From contig NC_064675.1 of NCBI RefSeq assembly GCF_023278565.1, positions 5,270,001 through 5,334,000 on the forward strand: DNA of 64,000 nt, in the 5' to 3' direction. The notes beneath the pieces are model-generated. The model was not told the DNA's origin and did not search any database. It saw nothing but the letters and a program-made list of their open reading frames with translations. The position numbers and the translations under genes are program-made. The DNA is from Colletotrichum lupini (Eukaryota > Ascomycota > Sordariomycetes > Glomerellales > Glomerellaceae). Shown here piece after piece: positions 8,934 to 20,973 of the stretch; position 1 is the stretch's first letter; each line of letters begins with the position of its first letter.

Positions 8934-11900
8934 CTACTCCTGGTCGCTTTGCGCACCGTTGCTTGCTCCGTTTGTCTCTTTGGCGCCGTTGGAGGCCGAA
9001 GAAATCAACTTGATCCTCGTGGTGGAGGTTGCTGGTTGAGGGGTTCCGACGCTCGCACTCGCGCTAGGCGCCACTGAGCCCTCCTTGCCGCCGTCGCTTT
9101 CCAGCTCTTGCAACTCTGCATGCTTGTCGAGAGCCTTTTGGAGTTCTTCGTGGAAGAATTTCTGTGCATGTGTCAGGTTGAATGTTCACAAAAAGAGTCA
9201 AGAAAGTTACTAACCTGGAGAGTAAGAGAGTCCTGGTAGAGAAGCGATGCCTCCTCGTTGTAGGTCTGGCAGTTGCGGAACATGAGGTCGACGTCCTTGC
9301 GCATATCGCCGAGGCTGTGGTACTGCTGTTTCTTGATCTTGGTCTCAATCTGCTTCATCGAAATAGGAGATTGGATGATCAAGTAGTAGTCGGCGTAGTC
9401 GCGCTTGGGTGGTAGAGCAAGGAAGGGCCCAATGATGATTCGCTTGCCCGCAACCGACTCGTCATCATCCTCTTCTGGTGGTTCCGGATCATCTACCTCA
9501 AGGTTCATGAGTCCGTCGAATAGAGCCCTCGTGTTTGCCTGCAGGAGTTGGCGTTGCTGAGCCGACACTCGCGGCGTCTCGGAACCAACAGAGACCGATA
9601 CCGCCTTGGCTCTACCTTGTGGGCCACGACGCTTCTTAGCCGGAGGTTCATCGTCCCCTTCTTCTGCCTTCCGCTTCTCTTGGTTCTTCGCGGCTCCTTT
9701 ACGGCCTCTCTTCTTGGGTGTCTCCACCTCCTCCGTGCTGGCACGACTTGCAGGGGGAGAGTCGTCAGCAGCATTGGCCACAGCGGACCTCTTGAGCCTG
9801 TTGGTCTCCCGCTTGTCTTTGCGAGCTTGCTTCCGTGCTGCTGCCGCCTCTGGTGAGTCGTCGTCATCGTCGACAGCCATGAGCCACTGCTCTTCCGTGA
9901 GACCGTCGTCGTAGCGAACCTTAGTCCGCTCACGAGCTCCACGTCCAAGACTTGTCTCAATCTCCTCTTCAATCGGGTTGCCATCACCCAGGTAGATCTC
10001 AGGAAGTTCATCCTCCGCGAGGAGACGAGGCTTAATCTTTGCTCCAGCTGCCTCGCCATAGGTTGGGTCTAGCTTCCGCTCCTCGTCGAGTTTCTGGAAA
10101 ACAGCCACTTCATCGTCGCTACGAGCGAGGAGCAAGTTCAGCTCCTCGTCGTCCATCTCGTCCTGGTCTCCAGTCTCCGCCATGTCGGCGCTTTCTAGAA
10201 GGGTACGCAGCATAGCATCACGATCCGTTTCTGTCGACTTGTTGTCGAAGCGACCGGCTTGAATGACCTTGCCGTCCATGTCAAGCTTGAACCTGGCTCT
10301 TTCCAAGATCTTCTCTTCGACCGAGTTCGAACTGATGAGGCGAAGAATTCGAACCTCATTCTTCTGTCCGATACGATGAGCACGATCCTGAGCCTGCAAA
10401 TCTTGATGAGGATTCCAATCGGAGTCGTAGATGATGACAGTGTCAGCAGTCTGCAGGTTCAGACCAAGACCACCAGCACGAGTCGACAACAAGAACATGA
10501 AGTAGTCTGAGCCGGGAGCATTGAACTCGCGCAGCAAATCAGAACGCTCATCTGACTTGGTTGTACCATCCAGACGAAGATACTTGAGGTTGCGGTATCT
10601 GAGGTAGTCCTCCATGATGTCCATGATGGCCGTCATTTGGAAGAACATGAGAACGCGATGGCCCGTTGCCTTGTACTTGGGCAGGACTCTGTCGAGAAGC
10701 TCAAACTTGCCAGCGGTTCTCCATAGCAAGTCGTTACTGATGCTCATAGGATTCATGAGATTCTCGACCTCATCAAACACAAATGGATGGTTGCAAAGCT
10801 TGCGAAGCTGCATAATCATGTTGCTCAAGCCGCGAGCACCAGCCTTGCCACCCTGTCCGTCGCTGACGAGGATCCTGTTGTGCGTGACCATCTGCTTGTA
10901 AAGCTTGGATTGCAAAGCAGAGAACTTGCACTTGATGACCTTCTCGGTCTTGTCCGGAAGATCCTTTTCGACATCCTTCTTCAGACGACGGAGCAAGAAA
11001 GGACGCAGCACCTTGTGCAGACGACGAATGACGAGAATCTGTTCTTCTTCCGTGAGTTCCATCTTGTCTTGTCCACCAGTGTTGGCAAAAGGTGTGTTGA
11101 ACCACTCGTCAAAGGTTGTCGCAGACTTGAAAATGGTCGGTAGCGTGAAGTTGAGCATGGCCCACAGTTCCGTAAGGTTGTTCTGGAGCGGTGTACCAGT
11201 CAAGATGAGACGGAATCGGGTGTTGTAGTATTGCTGGATAGTAGTTGTCAACTTGGAGTTCTGGTTCTTCATACGGTGACCTTCGTCAATGATCATGTGG
11301 AACCACTTGATCTTGCTGAGAATCGGGCGATCCTTAATAATGTACTCGTATGTCGTGAGCAACACCTGGAAACGTCCTTGGCGGATCTTGTCCTGGTGCA
11401 CTTTTCTGGCCAGAGGAGGACCCTTGTAGACAATCTTGCTCACAGAAGGCGCCCATTTCTCGAACTCGAGTGTCCAGTTGGTCAAAGTACTGAGGGGTAC
11501 AATGACCAGGTAGGGGCCATCCTGCTTCTTGCGCTCGATGAGATACGTGATCAAACTGATGGTTTGAATAGTCTTGCCGAGACCCATCTCGTCGGCAAGA
11601 ATACCGTTCAGGTTGTTGTTGTACAGGGAAATCATCCACTGCAGACCCTTGACCTGGTATTCCTTGAGCTTACCACCCACCAGGATATCGGCCTGTTCTG
11701 TGACCTCTTCCTTGATGCGATGGGCGACGGCGTAGTAGTCGATCTTTCGTCCACTTGTGTCGTCGTCATCCTCATCGGGTTCGCTCTCTTCTTCTTCCTC
11801 CTCTGGAAGTTCCTCCTCTTCGCCAGTCTGCTCCAACAGGGCCTTCCTTTGCTGAGACTTGACGGAAGCAGCGAGTTGCCGCAAGAACCCGTCGGTCTGT

Positions 11901-13432
11901 CTGAGAAGGTGGGTAATACGGGTGTCCTTGGCTTCGTCAAGCAACTTGAGATAAGCCTCTTCATCGTTGGCCTTAAGAGCCTGCAGACGCTGCTTGGCAG
12001 TACGCTCAATCCTCTTTTGCTCTTCTTTTTCAATGTTGTAGTGCTGGGCAAACATGAGCTTATTGAGTTTGGTGGACTTATTGCGCTGGCTTGATGCGGT
12101 TTGTTGAATCTCGTTTCTGTGTTGAGTAATGGCGGCCAAGAAGTCAGTGTGCCTCTTCTTCTCGCGGTTCTCCCGGATATCACGCTGCTGCTTCTCAAGC
12201 TTCTCTGTGATTCTGGCCTCGCGAACCGTCATCTTCTTTGTGCGGCGGTATCCGGAGCGGTTGGTCGTCATTGCAAGGTTGTCATAGAACATCATCGAGC
12301 GGCCAATCTTATCCCGCAGCGCCTTCTGCTTCGCGTACAAGCCGAGGCTCTTCATCTCAATGATCGCCTTGACCTTTGCACTGTCATCCAGTTCAACGTC
12401 GTCCTTGGTGGTATCCCAGTGAGCAATATTTGCTGGGGTGTTTCTGAGCTCGGCAAACCGATCTCTCATGCGGTTGAACACAATCAGCTCCCTCTCGTAC
12501 TGTAGCTGGTCGAAGTCGACACCAGTGGGGAACAATCCCGGGATAAGCTTGCGATTTTTCCGTTGAGTATGGTCGAAATGGCTAATCGACTTGCGAATCA
12601 GGTTGTCATCGCCGTAAGGGGACCTGACGGTCTTGAAGGTGGGCCCTTGGACCTCTGGAGTAGATTCAGGCTTGGCTTCGGACCCATTGATGCCGGGCTG
12701 TGCAGAGTCTCGACTGGTTGTTGCGGGTGTTGATGAAGCTGCCAGCGCGGCAGCCTCGGCGGCGATGGCTTTCCTGCGCTCTCGCTGAGCAAAGATGGCT
12801 TGCTGCATCTGTAGGGGAACTCCAGCATTCTTGGTCAATAGCTTGAAGGCGTGGATCTGTTGTCTAAGCAAACTCAATTGTTGCGGGTTGAACTGGCCAG
12901 CACCTGGGCCGCTGGAGGGAGCAGCTGTCGAGGGGGATCCAGCGGCGGCGGCAGCATTTGAGTTGGCTGCAGGAAGCGCCGAGGCGCTGAGCGCGCTTGA
13001 TGTAGGAGGTTGTGTCGACTGGGGGTGCTGCTGGGCGGGCTGCGAGCCATTGACAGCGCCGTTGGGACCACCAGCCTGCTGCATCTGTCGCTGCTGTTGC
13101 ATCTGTTGTTGTTGCTGCTGATGCTGGAGGAATTGTTGTTGCTTCTGTCGCATACGCGCTTGTTGTTGGAAGGACAAGACGAACTGCTCGGCCTTGATGT
13201 ATTCGGGATCGGTGTTGGGGACGCCGCTCTCCCTCATCTGCTTGAATTTCTTTGGTGTGTTAGCATCGTAAGATCGCATCAAATTTTGGCATATCATCAG
13301 AATATGTGAGGGATGCGGTCATTATGAAGAAAAGGCTCTTACATTGAAAATCTCTTGAGCCTGTTGAGGAGTGGTGGTCGCCATGCCGGCGCCAGGAAGC
13401 TGGACGGCAGGCGCAGCCTGTACTGAAGCCAT
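8934..13432 (-). CDS. STH1: SWI/SNF-family chromatin remodelling ATPase (Sth1/Snf2 type)
   Basis: The ATP-driven motor of a RSC/SWI-SNF nucleosome remodeller, acting in the nucleus. I read three exons: 13432-13343, 13249-9215 and 9161-8934, with introns of 93 and 53 bases, both keeping phase 0. The first uses a GCTAAC branch point. The product is about 1450 aa. Domains in order: Gln-rich stretch with QLQ domain (about 150-185), HSA (about 375-455), acidic linker, Snf2 helicase with DEMGLGKT at about 583-590 and DEGH at about 685-688, the C-terminal helicase half with the QAQDRAHRIGQ motif, an AT-hook-like KKRGRKG region, and one bromodomain near the C-terminus. The ATG at 13432 is preferred because the frame upstream opens only with TTG. 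Filamentous fungi carry two paralogues; the short tail after the bromodomain leads me towards Sth1/Snf21 over Snf2, but not firmly. Confidence 0.92.
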
Positions 13433-14773
13433 GGTGGGCGATGTATGTATTCCAGCAAATCTAACGACTGCGGGAATCTCTAGAGATGCGACGACAATCT
13501 CGCGCGCATTATCATGCAAAGGCGTTGTAGGTGTAGACAAGTGGAGCCTTATTGAAGGTTTGTCGCGCTTGGCTCGTCGCGAAATGAGAGACTAGAAGGC
13601 TATTGGTGATAAGGACGGGAAATACAGCGCGTCGGTATCGAAAACACAAGGTTTGGGGATGGCGATGTGATTCGGAGACGGCAAGGTTGATGCCGTGGTC
13701 GGAACGGAAACACGTCGGTCGCGTAGAATCGAATTCACCGAGATGGCGGATGGAGTTCAGCGGCAGAAACGATGAATGGGGGACGCGAATGCGGTGCCGC
13801 GAAGCGTGGGGGGGAAATGGGTGGAAGGGTGAACAGGACGTGATGCGAAAAAAACGGGAGTTGGTCGGAAGGGCGCGGCGTCGGGGCGTTGCCTCGAGCA
13901 AGATGCGCGAGGAAATCGCGTGGAATATGTTGCTGGACACTTTCCGAGATGGGTGTCGATGCCTGTAGAGGGGGGATGGCGATTTTTCGATGCGCGCGGT
14001 GCCGGTTGAGATGGAGAGGTGAGGACAACGACAAGATTCATTGATGGTTGGTGCGGACTCTGTGAAACTGAGTCCCCGTAATTTTCAGCACCGCAACAAG
14101 TTGTTGCCTGAGGCGTCTACACTAATCTGCTTATGTACAAGCGAGGGCGCTTGGGCCAACTCGTTCCCTGGTTTACTGCAGGCAGGCAGCGGCCGGCCTG
14201 GTCGGCCACTGGTTGGCTTCGGGTACTATCCGGGCCACATGCGCGCCTCAAACCGTGGCCTGTCAGGTTCATCGGCCACCAAGGAATGCCAGATCCACGC
14301 CGCTTGGCATCTGTCGTCTTTCGTTTGCAGCAAGGTGAGGAAAAATGTCTAGGTTGTCGGCGCATCGGAGGCGCGTCTTTCTCTCGTAGACCCCATACTA
14401 TTTTCTTAGACGCGCGTTGGCTGGAGTACCTACCCCGGGCCAGGCAGGGTGAGTTGGCCGTGGCGGGGACGTCCACACACTCCCGTTCTGCAAGTGTCAG
14501 CGGCTTTGCGTGTCTCCATGTTTGGGGGTTGCTCCCAGCGAAGCTAATCTGACGGAAAGATGAACAAGTGGAGAGATCCTTCCAGGAATGCAGGCCGGAT
14601 GGCAGGCTTGCCATTTCCCTGGTGTTTCTCCCCGTACCCATATCCCAAATGCAACCCGGATTGATCAGCCAGCATTGCTCCAAACCTTCCTTCGTCCAAA
14701 TTTAAGCTCATACTCTTGTCATGATTCCCCACGAAATCATACAATGAGACCCGATAGCAGCAGCGCAAAATTC
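13433..14773. promoter_or_regulatory. STH1 upstream region and WDR70 3' UTR
   Basis: About 1.3 kb between two minus-strand genes. It holds the promoter and leader of the remodeller gene (next to 13433) and the 3' end of the WD40 gene (next to 14773). Several short frames exist on both strands but none has a domain, a good ATG context and coding composition together. Nothing else seen. Confidence 0.4.
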
Positions 14774-16540
14774 TCACCGCTTCACCCTTTTCTTGTCCGG
14801 CTCCCCTTCGTCGTCACTCACATCCGCGTATTGAGTGACGGGCTGGGTCGTCTGCCACGCCGCAGTAAACATTGGGTCTTTCTTTGCAGCATCGGCATAT
14901 TTCAGCAGTGCCTCTCTGGGGTCTTCGTGAAGCATCTTGGCGAGAGGGATGTTCTCTGCAATGTGCTTTTCGTCCGGCTGGTTTCGCATGAAAGGCGTTT
15001 GCTCCAAGACTGCTGGTCTTCTGGGATCCTTGGACTTGCCTGAAGCTGTGACTCCCGCATTTCTGCGGCTAGCCATTGCGCTTCCTGGTGTGATGATAGC
15101 ATCTCCAGACATTCCCGTTGTCATATCCGTCGTTCGGGACGGATCGTCGTCGATGTGCCTCTTCTTTGGCGCTCGTGACATAACTTCCACAGCGCCCCGC
15201 ATCGACATTGTCGGGCTGTAAAGCACATGTGTTTCGCCATTCGCAGACCCCGTGATAATCTGATTTATCTTGGGATGCCAGTCAACAGTGATGAGAGGTG
15301 CTCCGGGTGTAATTGGTGTGACATATTCGGCTCTCAGATTTCCGGGATTCAGAATGTGCAGGTCGCCTGTTGCGGAACCTGTCAAAATGCTGGTCGAGTT
15401 GGGAGAGTACCTGATGTTGCTCATCGGGAAGTGATCTGACGTCGAAGCATGGTCCACTGTGACAAGAGGCGTCTTGAACTTCCGTGTGTCCCACAACTTG
15501 ATCGTATTGTCACCTCCGCGGGTGACGACCATACGGCCGTCGGAGGAGATATCCACACCTCCGGTCCAAGTATCGGCTTTGTGGGCGTCTCGAATCTCTG
15601 CGGTTGGCCGAGAGAACGGGCTACTGCCGCTGTACATAACCAGCGAGCCGTCTAATGCCGCCGCGACCAACACATTGTTGCCACCTTGTGCCGGCGCACC
15701 CCAGGCAACCGCCGTCATCCTCGTTCGCCCAGCAGATCCCGCCGCCTTGGACTTGAAGACAATCACGTCCCTCTGACTGCGCTTGTTGTTGATATCCCAG
15801 ATTCTCAGGGTACTGTCGGTGCCAGCAGTCACGCAGAGATTCTTGTCGGTCGGATGCCATGTTCCTGTGGTTACTTCTGAGATGTGCCCCTTGGTGTTGT
15901 TCATGTCCCTGAGATACATGTCGCCCTTGACAAATTCGGTCAAAATGTCGCCGTCTCTCGACATAATCTTTGCCTGCGGGTGTGCTGATACGCAGAGAAA
16001 CACGCTCCCAGCGAGGGGGTTGAACTCGACGTGGTGGATCGGGTGCGACTCGGCATTCGCGGCAGACGATTTCACTTCCCATGGATCAACGCTTCGAAAT
16101 GCTCGTAAAGTACTGGGTGTCATGGACGCGAAGTCGTGCAAGTTGATTTTGCAGTCGAGTGAGGCTGACACGAGTCTTCCACCTGCTGGGTCCAGCGTTA
16201 CTGTGGTAACCGCTCTTTCGTGGGTTTTCAGTACCAATTCGTGCGAGACTGGGTAGTCGTCGCCATCTTCGGAGTCGTCTGAATCGGAGTCGTCGCTGTC
16301 ACTGTCATTGTCTGAGTCGGACTTCTTTTCTCTGTGATCAGCACTTGGCGGACCTGCGGATCCCTCAATGGAAGCTCCCGTCGACGGCTTCTCTGCCACT
16401 CTTCGGCTCCGATCGATCTGGGCGGCGATGTTGGCTTCCTTTGTCTTTTTTCCAAATGACGCCGGTAGGAACGCGCGCATAGGATCGTCTGCGGCCAACT
16501 CGAGGCCTTCGACTACGAATTCTTCGTCGTCGCTGCTCAT
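14774..16540 (-). CDS. WDR70: WD40-repeat protein, WDR70 family
   Basis: Homologues of WDR70 (gastrulation-defective-1 type) are WD40 proteins. Those in fission yeast and human work with the CUL4-DDB1 ubiquitin ligase in histone H2B monoubiquitination and DNA-end resection. The intronless frame gives 588 aa. Residues 1-60 contain an acidic start (MSSDDEEFVVEGLEL) and the segment DPMRAFLPASFGK, a conserved pre-repeat motif in this family. A Ser/Asp run covers about 75-95. WD repeats begin at about 103 (HELVLKTHERAVTTV) and continue to about 450, with clear units such as TLRIWDINNK and TIKLWDTRKF. The tail includes TPFMRNQPDEKHIAENIP and ends in a basic KKRVKR, a likely nuclear signal. Length is similar to the human protein (about 650 aa). 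The ATG at 16540 is the first in frame. Confidence 0.88.
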   Translation of the reverse strand: MSSDDEEFVVEGLELAADDPMRAFLPASFGKKTKEANIAAQIDRSRRVAEKPSTGASIEGSAGPPSADHREKKSDSDNDSDSDDSDSDDSEDGDDYPVSHELVLKTHERAVTTVTLDPAGGRLVSASLDCKINLHDFASMTPSTLRAFRSVDPWEVKSSAANAESHPIHHVEFNPLAGSVFLCVSAHPQAKIMSRDGDILTEFVKGDMYLRDMNNTKGHISEVTTGTWHPTDKNLCVTAGTDSTLRIWDINNKRSQRDVIVFKSKAAGSAGRTRMTAVAWGAPAQGGNNVLVAAALDGSLVMYSGSSPFSRPTAEIRDAHKADTWTGGVDISSDGRMVVTRGGDNTIKLWDTRKFKTPLVTVDHASTSDHFPMSNIRYSPNSTSILTGSATGDLHILNPGNLRAEYVTPITPGAPLITVDWHPKINQIITGSANGETHVLYSPTMSMRGAVEVMSRAPKKRHIDDDPSRTTDMTTGMSGDAIITPGSAMASRRNAGVTASGKSKDPRRPAVLEQTPFMRNQPDEKHIAENIPLAKMLHEDPREALLKYADAAKKDPMFTAAWQTTQPVTQYADVSDDEGEPDKKRVKR

Positions 16541-17178
16541 TGTTGCAGACTGGTCGGAGATGGGGGGGAGAGGGTGTGTCAGGAGGGAAAATTGCGAAAA
16601 GGTAATTGAGGTAGGGTCCCCAATTCTAGGTACGGAGGGACCGAGAATCGTACACCAGATGGGGTGATGTCAGGCAGGAGCACTTGGGCAAGGGTCCTAC
16701 TACCCTGCCGCGCCTGCTTAGCCCAAGGTTTGCTGGCGGTATCCAGATTTCATGGTATCCAAGGTGCTGGTCATAGCGTCCAACGGCGTTATTCCTCCTC
16801 CACCTATTCCTGTACGAATATGATGGAACTTGCCTCGAGGCTCGGACTGGTGAATGAGCAAGTAGCTTCAATTTTCTATGCAGGCAGGACGTATCTCCGC
16901 TAATACGCTTCTTGCGTGTATCTTCATCCCAACAACATATGTTCTTGTTCACCTCCGACGCTTCGCTCCCATTTTAGATTGAAAGTTCAGGTGAAGTACA
17001 GTATTGGGGCATCTAAGAAGAATACACCACGTTTGCTGGAGCTGGATATGTCTCTTGCTTACTGTAGTTGGCAAAATATTCTTTCGAATGAGTCCGTCCG
17101 TCAATTCTCGAACGTACCAGCTCCCAGCTGTCATCCGAGGCTACACTCAGGAGCCCACTGTGCCATCTCTACGCAACG
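16541..17178. promoter_or_regulatory. WDR70 upstream region and PhyH-family 3' region
   Basis: About 640 bases between two minus-strand genes. No coding evidence. The 16541-16660 part directly before the WDR70 ATG is its likely promoter and leader; the rest should include the 3' end of the dioxygenase transcript. Confidence 0.4.
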
Positions 17179-18117
17179 CTAAGACGCGATCGCTGCGAGA
17201 CGCTTAATCTCTTCCTGCTTCATCCGATCCTGAACCTTGAGCCTCTCTGGGATGACTTGCTCCCGTGGCGCCGTTATCTTCCATCCGGGCAGCGACTCGA
17301 CGCCCAACAACCTCAGGGTGGCCTGCTCCACAAGACTGTACGAACCATCCGCCCTATCAAAGACGTGAGGCTGGTTCAAGAATACCGGTGGATTCGTGAT
17401 GATACGCAGCCGCCGCAGCGGGTTCCTCGAGGCGCTGTGGAGCATCAACGGATGCAAGAGATACACGTCCCCTACCTCCCCGTGAGCCTCGACAAAGTCA
17501 CCGCAGCTCCGCGCGAGCTCGTTGAACCAGTCAAGGTTCTTCTCCCTTGAGAAATCGGGATCGTCTCTGGGTACCATCCGCGGCGAGACCCCGTCCGTGT
17601 GCTCGTATAGATGCCGTGCGACCCCGGCCATCGCCTCGGGACAGATAAAGGTCCCCCCACCGCCGGGGACAATGTCCGTGAAGAGCGGGATCACGAGCAG
17701 ACCTTGCTCCGGGGAGTCAAGATAGTGGACGAAGAAGTCGCCGTCGACGTGCCAGATGCCCAGTTCCTTGGGATCGGGCTCTGTTCCCTCGTATTCCTCG
17801 CTACCCAGGTTGACGATGAGAGAGTCCCTCCACTCCTTTGACTCGGGTGCCACCCGGTCCTCGCCGCCGCACAGCTCGCAGATAGCGGCCCATGCCTTGG
17901 GCGCGTATTCGGAAGCATCAAAGGTGCGGTGATGAGGCATGTTTGTTACCTGCTTCCAGGTTGACTTGTCGTTGGGGTCCATGCCCAGTCGAGTCCAGAC
18001 GTCCTTGGTGACCCATTCTGCTTGTTCCTTTGTGAAGCATTTGCTCAGCTTCAACCAGCCTGTCGTTCTAAAGTGCTCCTTCTGGGCGTCAGTGAGCGGT
18101 TCTGTATTGGCAGACAT
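17179..18117 (-). CDS. Phytanoyl-CoA dioxygenase (PhyH) family protein
   Basis: An Fe(II)/2-oxoglutarate-dependent oxygenase of the PhyH superfamily; the substrate cannot be read from sequence. The frame gives 312 aa from the ATG at 18117. A longer in-frame start at 18159 is GTG and is rejected. The metal triad is visible: His123 and Asp125 in GIWHVDGDF, and a distal His in LLHPLMLHSASRN (His227 by the usual H-x-S-x-x-N spacing). Arg236 or a neighbour would hold 2-oxoglutarate. A Gly-rich PGGGGTFICPEAM turn follows the first His-Asp pair, as in the family. No peroxisomal PTS1 is present: the protein ends in IAS, and no PTS2 is obvious. It therefore may not be the peroxisomal phytanoyl-CoA enzyme itself. 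It shares a divergent promoter with SWC5. Confidence 0.82.
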   Translation of the reverse strand: MSANTEPLTDAQKEHFRTTGWLKLSKCFTKEQAEWVTKDVWTRLGMDPNDKSTWKQVTNMPHHRTFDASEYAPKAWAAICELCGGEDRVAPESKEWRDSLIVNLGSEEYEGTEPDPKELGIWHVDGDFFVHYLDSPEQGLLVIPLFTDIVPGGGGTFICPEAMAGVARHLYEHTDGVSPRMVPRDDPDFSREKNLDWFNELARSCGDFVEAHGEVGDVYLLHPLMLHSASRNPLRRLRIITNPPVFLNQPHVFDRADGSYSLVEQATLRLLGVESLPGWKITAPREQVIPERLKVQDRMKQEEIKRLAAIAS

Positions 18118-18783
18118 AGCTGTGGACAGCAGTGAACAAAATTTGCGATTCTTGACCACAGTGTCTAAGTGGGTGTGTTATCCAAAAGGGGGAGAGATAG
18201 TAAAGATGGGTCTATAATGGTGCAGTATATCCTACTACGGTTAATTGAACGCAGATAACATATTGAACCACAAATCACTACCAGAGATGAACTTCGTCTA
18301 TTTATGTTTCGTACCCAGTAAAGGGCAGAGATTCCGGGTGTCTGTATCGGCCAACGCTAAAGCTTCTGTTGTGCGGGGGAGCTCAAGATTAAACGCATTT
18401 AGGAGGATATGCAGAGTAGATCGCCGACTCGGAAGGCGTACCGGGAAAACAACCTACAAGGCGTCAAACTACAACCCGCCGCGCCGGCTAAATCGACTTT
18501 ATGGGGCCGGAGTCCGGCCTCCCCTATTGAAAACACCGGTATACACTGTGTCAATGATGCTTTCAACCGGATAAAACCAAGGGCGTCGAGGGATCTGGCA
18601 GTCAGTGATGGATGGTGGGGGTAACGCCCTCTGATTGGACACAGACCACCCTTCACCGAGCGCCTTCGGTCACGATTGCGCCGATAACAGCCGACCGAAC
18701 TTTCTCAGCCATGCAAGTCACTTGCTCGGACGCGACTCTCAACTTCCTCCAACCCACGTCAGCCCCCACCATAACCTCAAAAT
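18118..18783. promoter_or_regulatory. Bidirectional promoter between PhyH gene and SWC5
   Basis: A 666-base divergent spacer between a minus-strand and a plus-strand start codon. An inverted CCAAT (attgg) occurs at about 18633 on the SWC5 side. Frames within it are short and unsupported. Co-regulation of the two genes is possible but not shown by the sequence. Confidence 0.5.
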
Positions 18784-19894
18784 ATGCCTCCCGATCCGAC
18801 CATAGACGACGAAGAGTACGAGTCCTCTCAGGACTCGGACTTTGCGCCTGAAGAGGCAGCCGCAGCCGACGATGGCGCCTCCGAAGCGTCCGACTCCGAG
18901 GCCGACGACGGCGAAGACGCAGCAAAGACAACGACCAAGCGCAAGCGCGATGCCGGCGGCGACGAGGCTGCAGACTTTGAAAACTCGGGTGATGAGGCCC
19001 TGATTAAGAAGGCAGCGAAGAAGAAGCTCAAAAAGGCAGCAAGGGATGCGCCCGCTGCCCTGGCCCTAGGCGTGGATGACGAGGGAGGCGAAGGAGGGTT
19101 GGTGAAGACGCGGAGTATGCGGGCTGCAGAGTGAGTGGACACAGCCTTTTCCTTCCTGGCTTCTACCAGGAGTCGCTGACAGTCTGTGTCACAGAAAAGA
19201 AGAGCGCAAAGTCGTGGCCGCATCTGGCCCTGTAACGGTCGACGTCGATGCCCTTTGGGCACAAATGCTCTCCGGTCAGAAGGCGACAGCAGCAACAAGT
19301 GGCGAGAACGAGACCGGAGACGGAGGAGAAGCCGATACCACGCCCATCGCCGCGGCGCCTGACACGAACAAGCTAGACGAAGCCCAGGCAGGCGACCCGT
19401 CAGACACGATCCGCATCAAGCGAACCTACAACTTTGCAGGCAAAGTCCACACCGAAGAAAAAGTCGTAGCACGCTCTTCAGCCGAAGCAAAGCTCTATCT
19501 CGCCTCCCTCGGCAAGGACGCCGCCGCCGCGGAAGCCGCGGGTGCAGACGCCGACAACGAGGACGGCGAACCGAAACGCGTCCTCAAGAAGGCGTTCCGT
19601 TCGGCCTTTGAGCCCGTCATTGAGATTGTCAGCCAGCGCTCGGATCTGAACCTCGGCATGACGGTGCGGATCAAGGCGAGGGAGAAGGAGGCGCAGGCCA
19701 AGAAGCTCAACACGGTGCAGAAGAGCAAGATGGACTGGGCCGGGTTCGTGGACAAGGAAGGGCTCAAGGACGAACTCGAGCTGGCGGGCAGGGCCAAGGG
19801 TTCGTACGCCGAGAGGCAGGATTTCCTGGCGCGCAGCGAGGCCAAGAGGGAAGACGACGCGCGGCGGGCGAGGATGGCTGGCCGTGTGCAGTGA
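18784..19894 (+). CDS. SWC5: SWR1-complex protein Swc5 (BCNT/CFDP1 family)
   Basis: A subunit of the SWR1 remodeller, which exchanges H2A for H2A.Z in nucleosomes. Two exons, 18784-19130 and 19195-19894, are joined across a 64-base intron with donor GTGAGT, a gctgac branch site and acceptor CACAG; the split codon gives Glu116. The product is 348 aa. The N-terminal third is strongly acidic with blocks of Asp/Glu/Ala and a Lys-rich patch, consistent with histone binding. The middle contains DTIRIKRTYNFAGKVH, a conserved pre-domain segment. The C-terminal BCNT-C domain lies at about 260-340, with KLNTVQKSKMDWAGFVDKEG followed by ELELAGRAKGSYAERQDFL, which is diagnostic. Length is close to the yeast protein (303 aa). 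The 3' end faces the GST gene at 152 bp. Confidence 0.92.
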
Positions 19895-20046
19895 AACCCC
19901 TTTTTGCGTTGTTGTGTTGTTGTTCTTCACCTTACGTGGCTTCACGGTGGTCTTGGGTATTGGATACGGCTCGGCGTTTTATTCATGGAGATAACAAAAG
20001 AGATACCCCCTAAACAAATATCAGACACAATTTATACACGACCAGA

Positions 20047-20973
20047 CTACAGCTTTGCAGTCGCCTTGTCTCCAGGCGGCAAGATGGCAATGTCCTGGTA
20101 AGGGACGCCCAGGTACTCGTAAATGAAGTGAAACCTATCGCTCCCGAAAAACGGCTCGCCCTTACCCTGCTCATTCACAGCCCAAAACCACGGCGCGCCA
20201 AACGCACCATGATCAATCGCCTCCTGCGTCTTAGTCTTGACCGAGTCCTTAATCTCCTGCGACCCTACTCCTTGCAAAATCCTCTTGACGTCCGCCTCGC
20301 TGAACAGTCTCTCCTGCGTGTTGCTGCCGCTGGCGGGAGGCGGGTACTGCTTGGGCGCGTCCGCAATCGCTTTGGCCAGGACGTCGGGCTTCGTGAGGTT
20401 GAGGTTGGGCGGCTCCCAGAAGCAGTGGAGGAACCAGTGCCACGCCGTCTGGTACGTGGCGTCTGGGTAGTTTGCTTTGATGAAGTGCAGGGCGCGGAGG
20501 GGGGCGACTGTCATGCTTCGCTCCATGAAGCTTTCGGGCGTGGTGATGCCGGGCTTGCCTGCTCGGGCGGAGGAGCGGCGGGCGTCAAAGGTGCCGTACT
20601 CTGCCTTAGCTGGGAGTGTCCATGGTGGTTTGTTTCCTACGCGAAGAGTGAGTTGAATTATTAAATTCTTAAGACACCTGGATAAATATACCTGAAGCAG
20701 CGTTGATGGCGCCAAGGAGAACAGGGTGAATCCTAATGGGGTATGTTGGTCAGTGACTGTAGTTGAGAGGGTCATTTGGTAGGCCAAGAGGACGAACTCT
20801 ATTTGGACTCCGTGGGCTGCGAGAAGTTCCTGGTTGTTGATAATATGAGTGAAGGCGATATAACTATACAGCGATGCTGATAACTATCATCAGTCAAGCC
20901 CTTTGGTCCTTGAAATGCCTAGTACACTGTTAGACTCACCAATGTCTATGTAAGCATCAATCTTGCCGCCCAT
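20047..20973 (-). CDS. Glutathione S-transferase kappa / DsbA-like thioredoxin-fold enzyme
   Basis: GST-kappa-type enzymes have a DsbA fold and act on glutathione conjugates in peroxisomes or mitochondria; bacterial relatives are 2-hydroxychromene-2-carboxylate isomerases. Four exons fit: 20973-20940, 20876-20798, 20732-20692 and 20636-20047, with introns of 63, 65 and 55 bases and no frame break, giving 247 aa. The second donor is GTTCGT, weaker than usual, but it restores the conserved IHPVLLGAINAASGNKPPW run. The N-terminus reads IDAYIDIASLYSYIAF; the Ser in the first SxYS position is the likely catalytic residue, though the typical following Pro is Leu. The family motif HGAFGAPWFW (cis-Pro) and a C-terminal FGSDRFHFI are present. 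The protein ends in Ala-Lys-Leu, a PTS1 peroxisomal signal. It is divergent with the SDR gene and convergent with SWC5. Confidence 0.85.

Noticed and set aside
11231..12094. A 287-codon plus-strand frame inside the remodeller gene
   Set aside because: Antisense shadow of the conserved Snf2 helicase domain; that strand clearly encodes the real protein.
18118..18159. A longer start for the PhyH-family gene at 18159
   Set aside because: The codon is GTG; the ATG at 18117 begins the family-like sequence.
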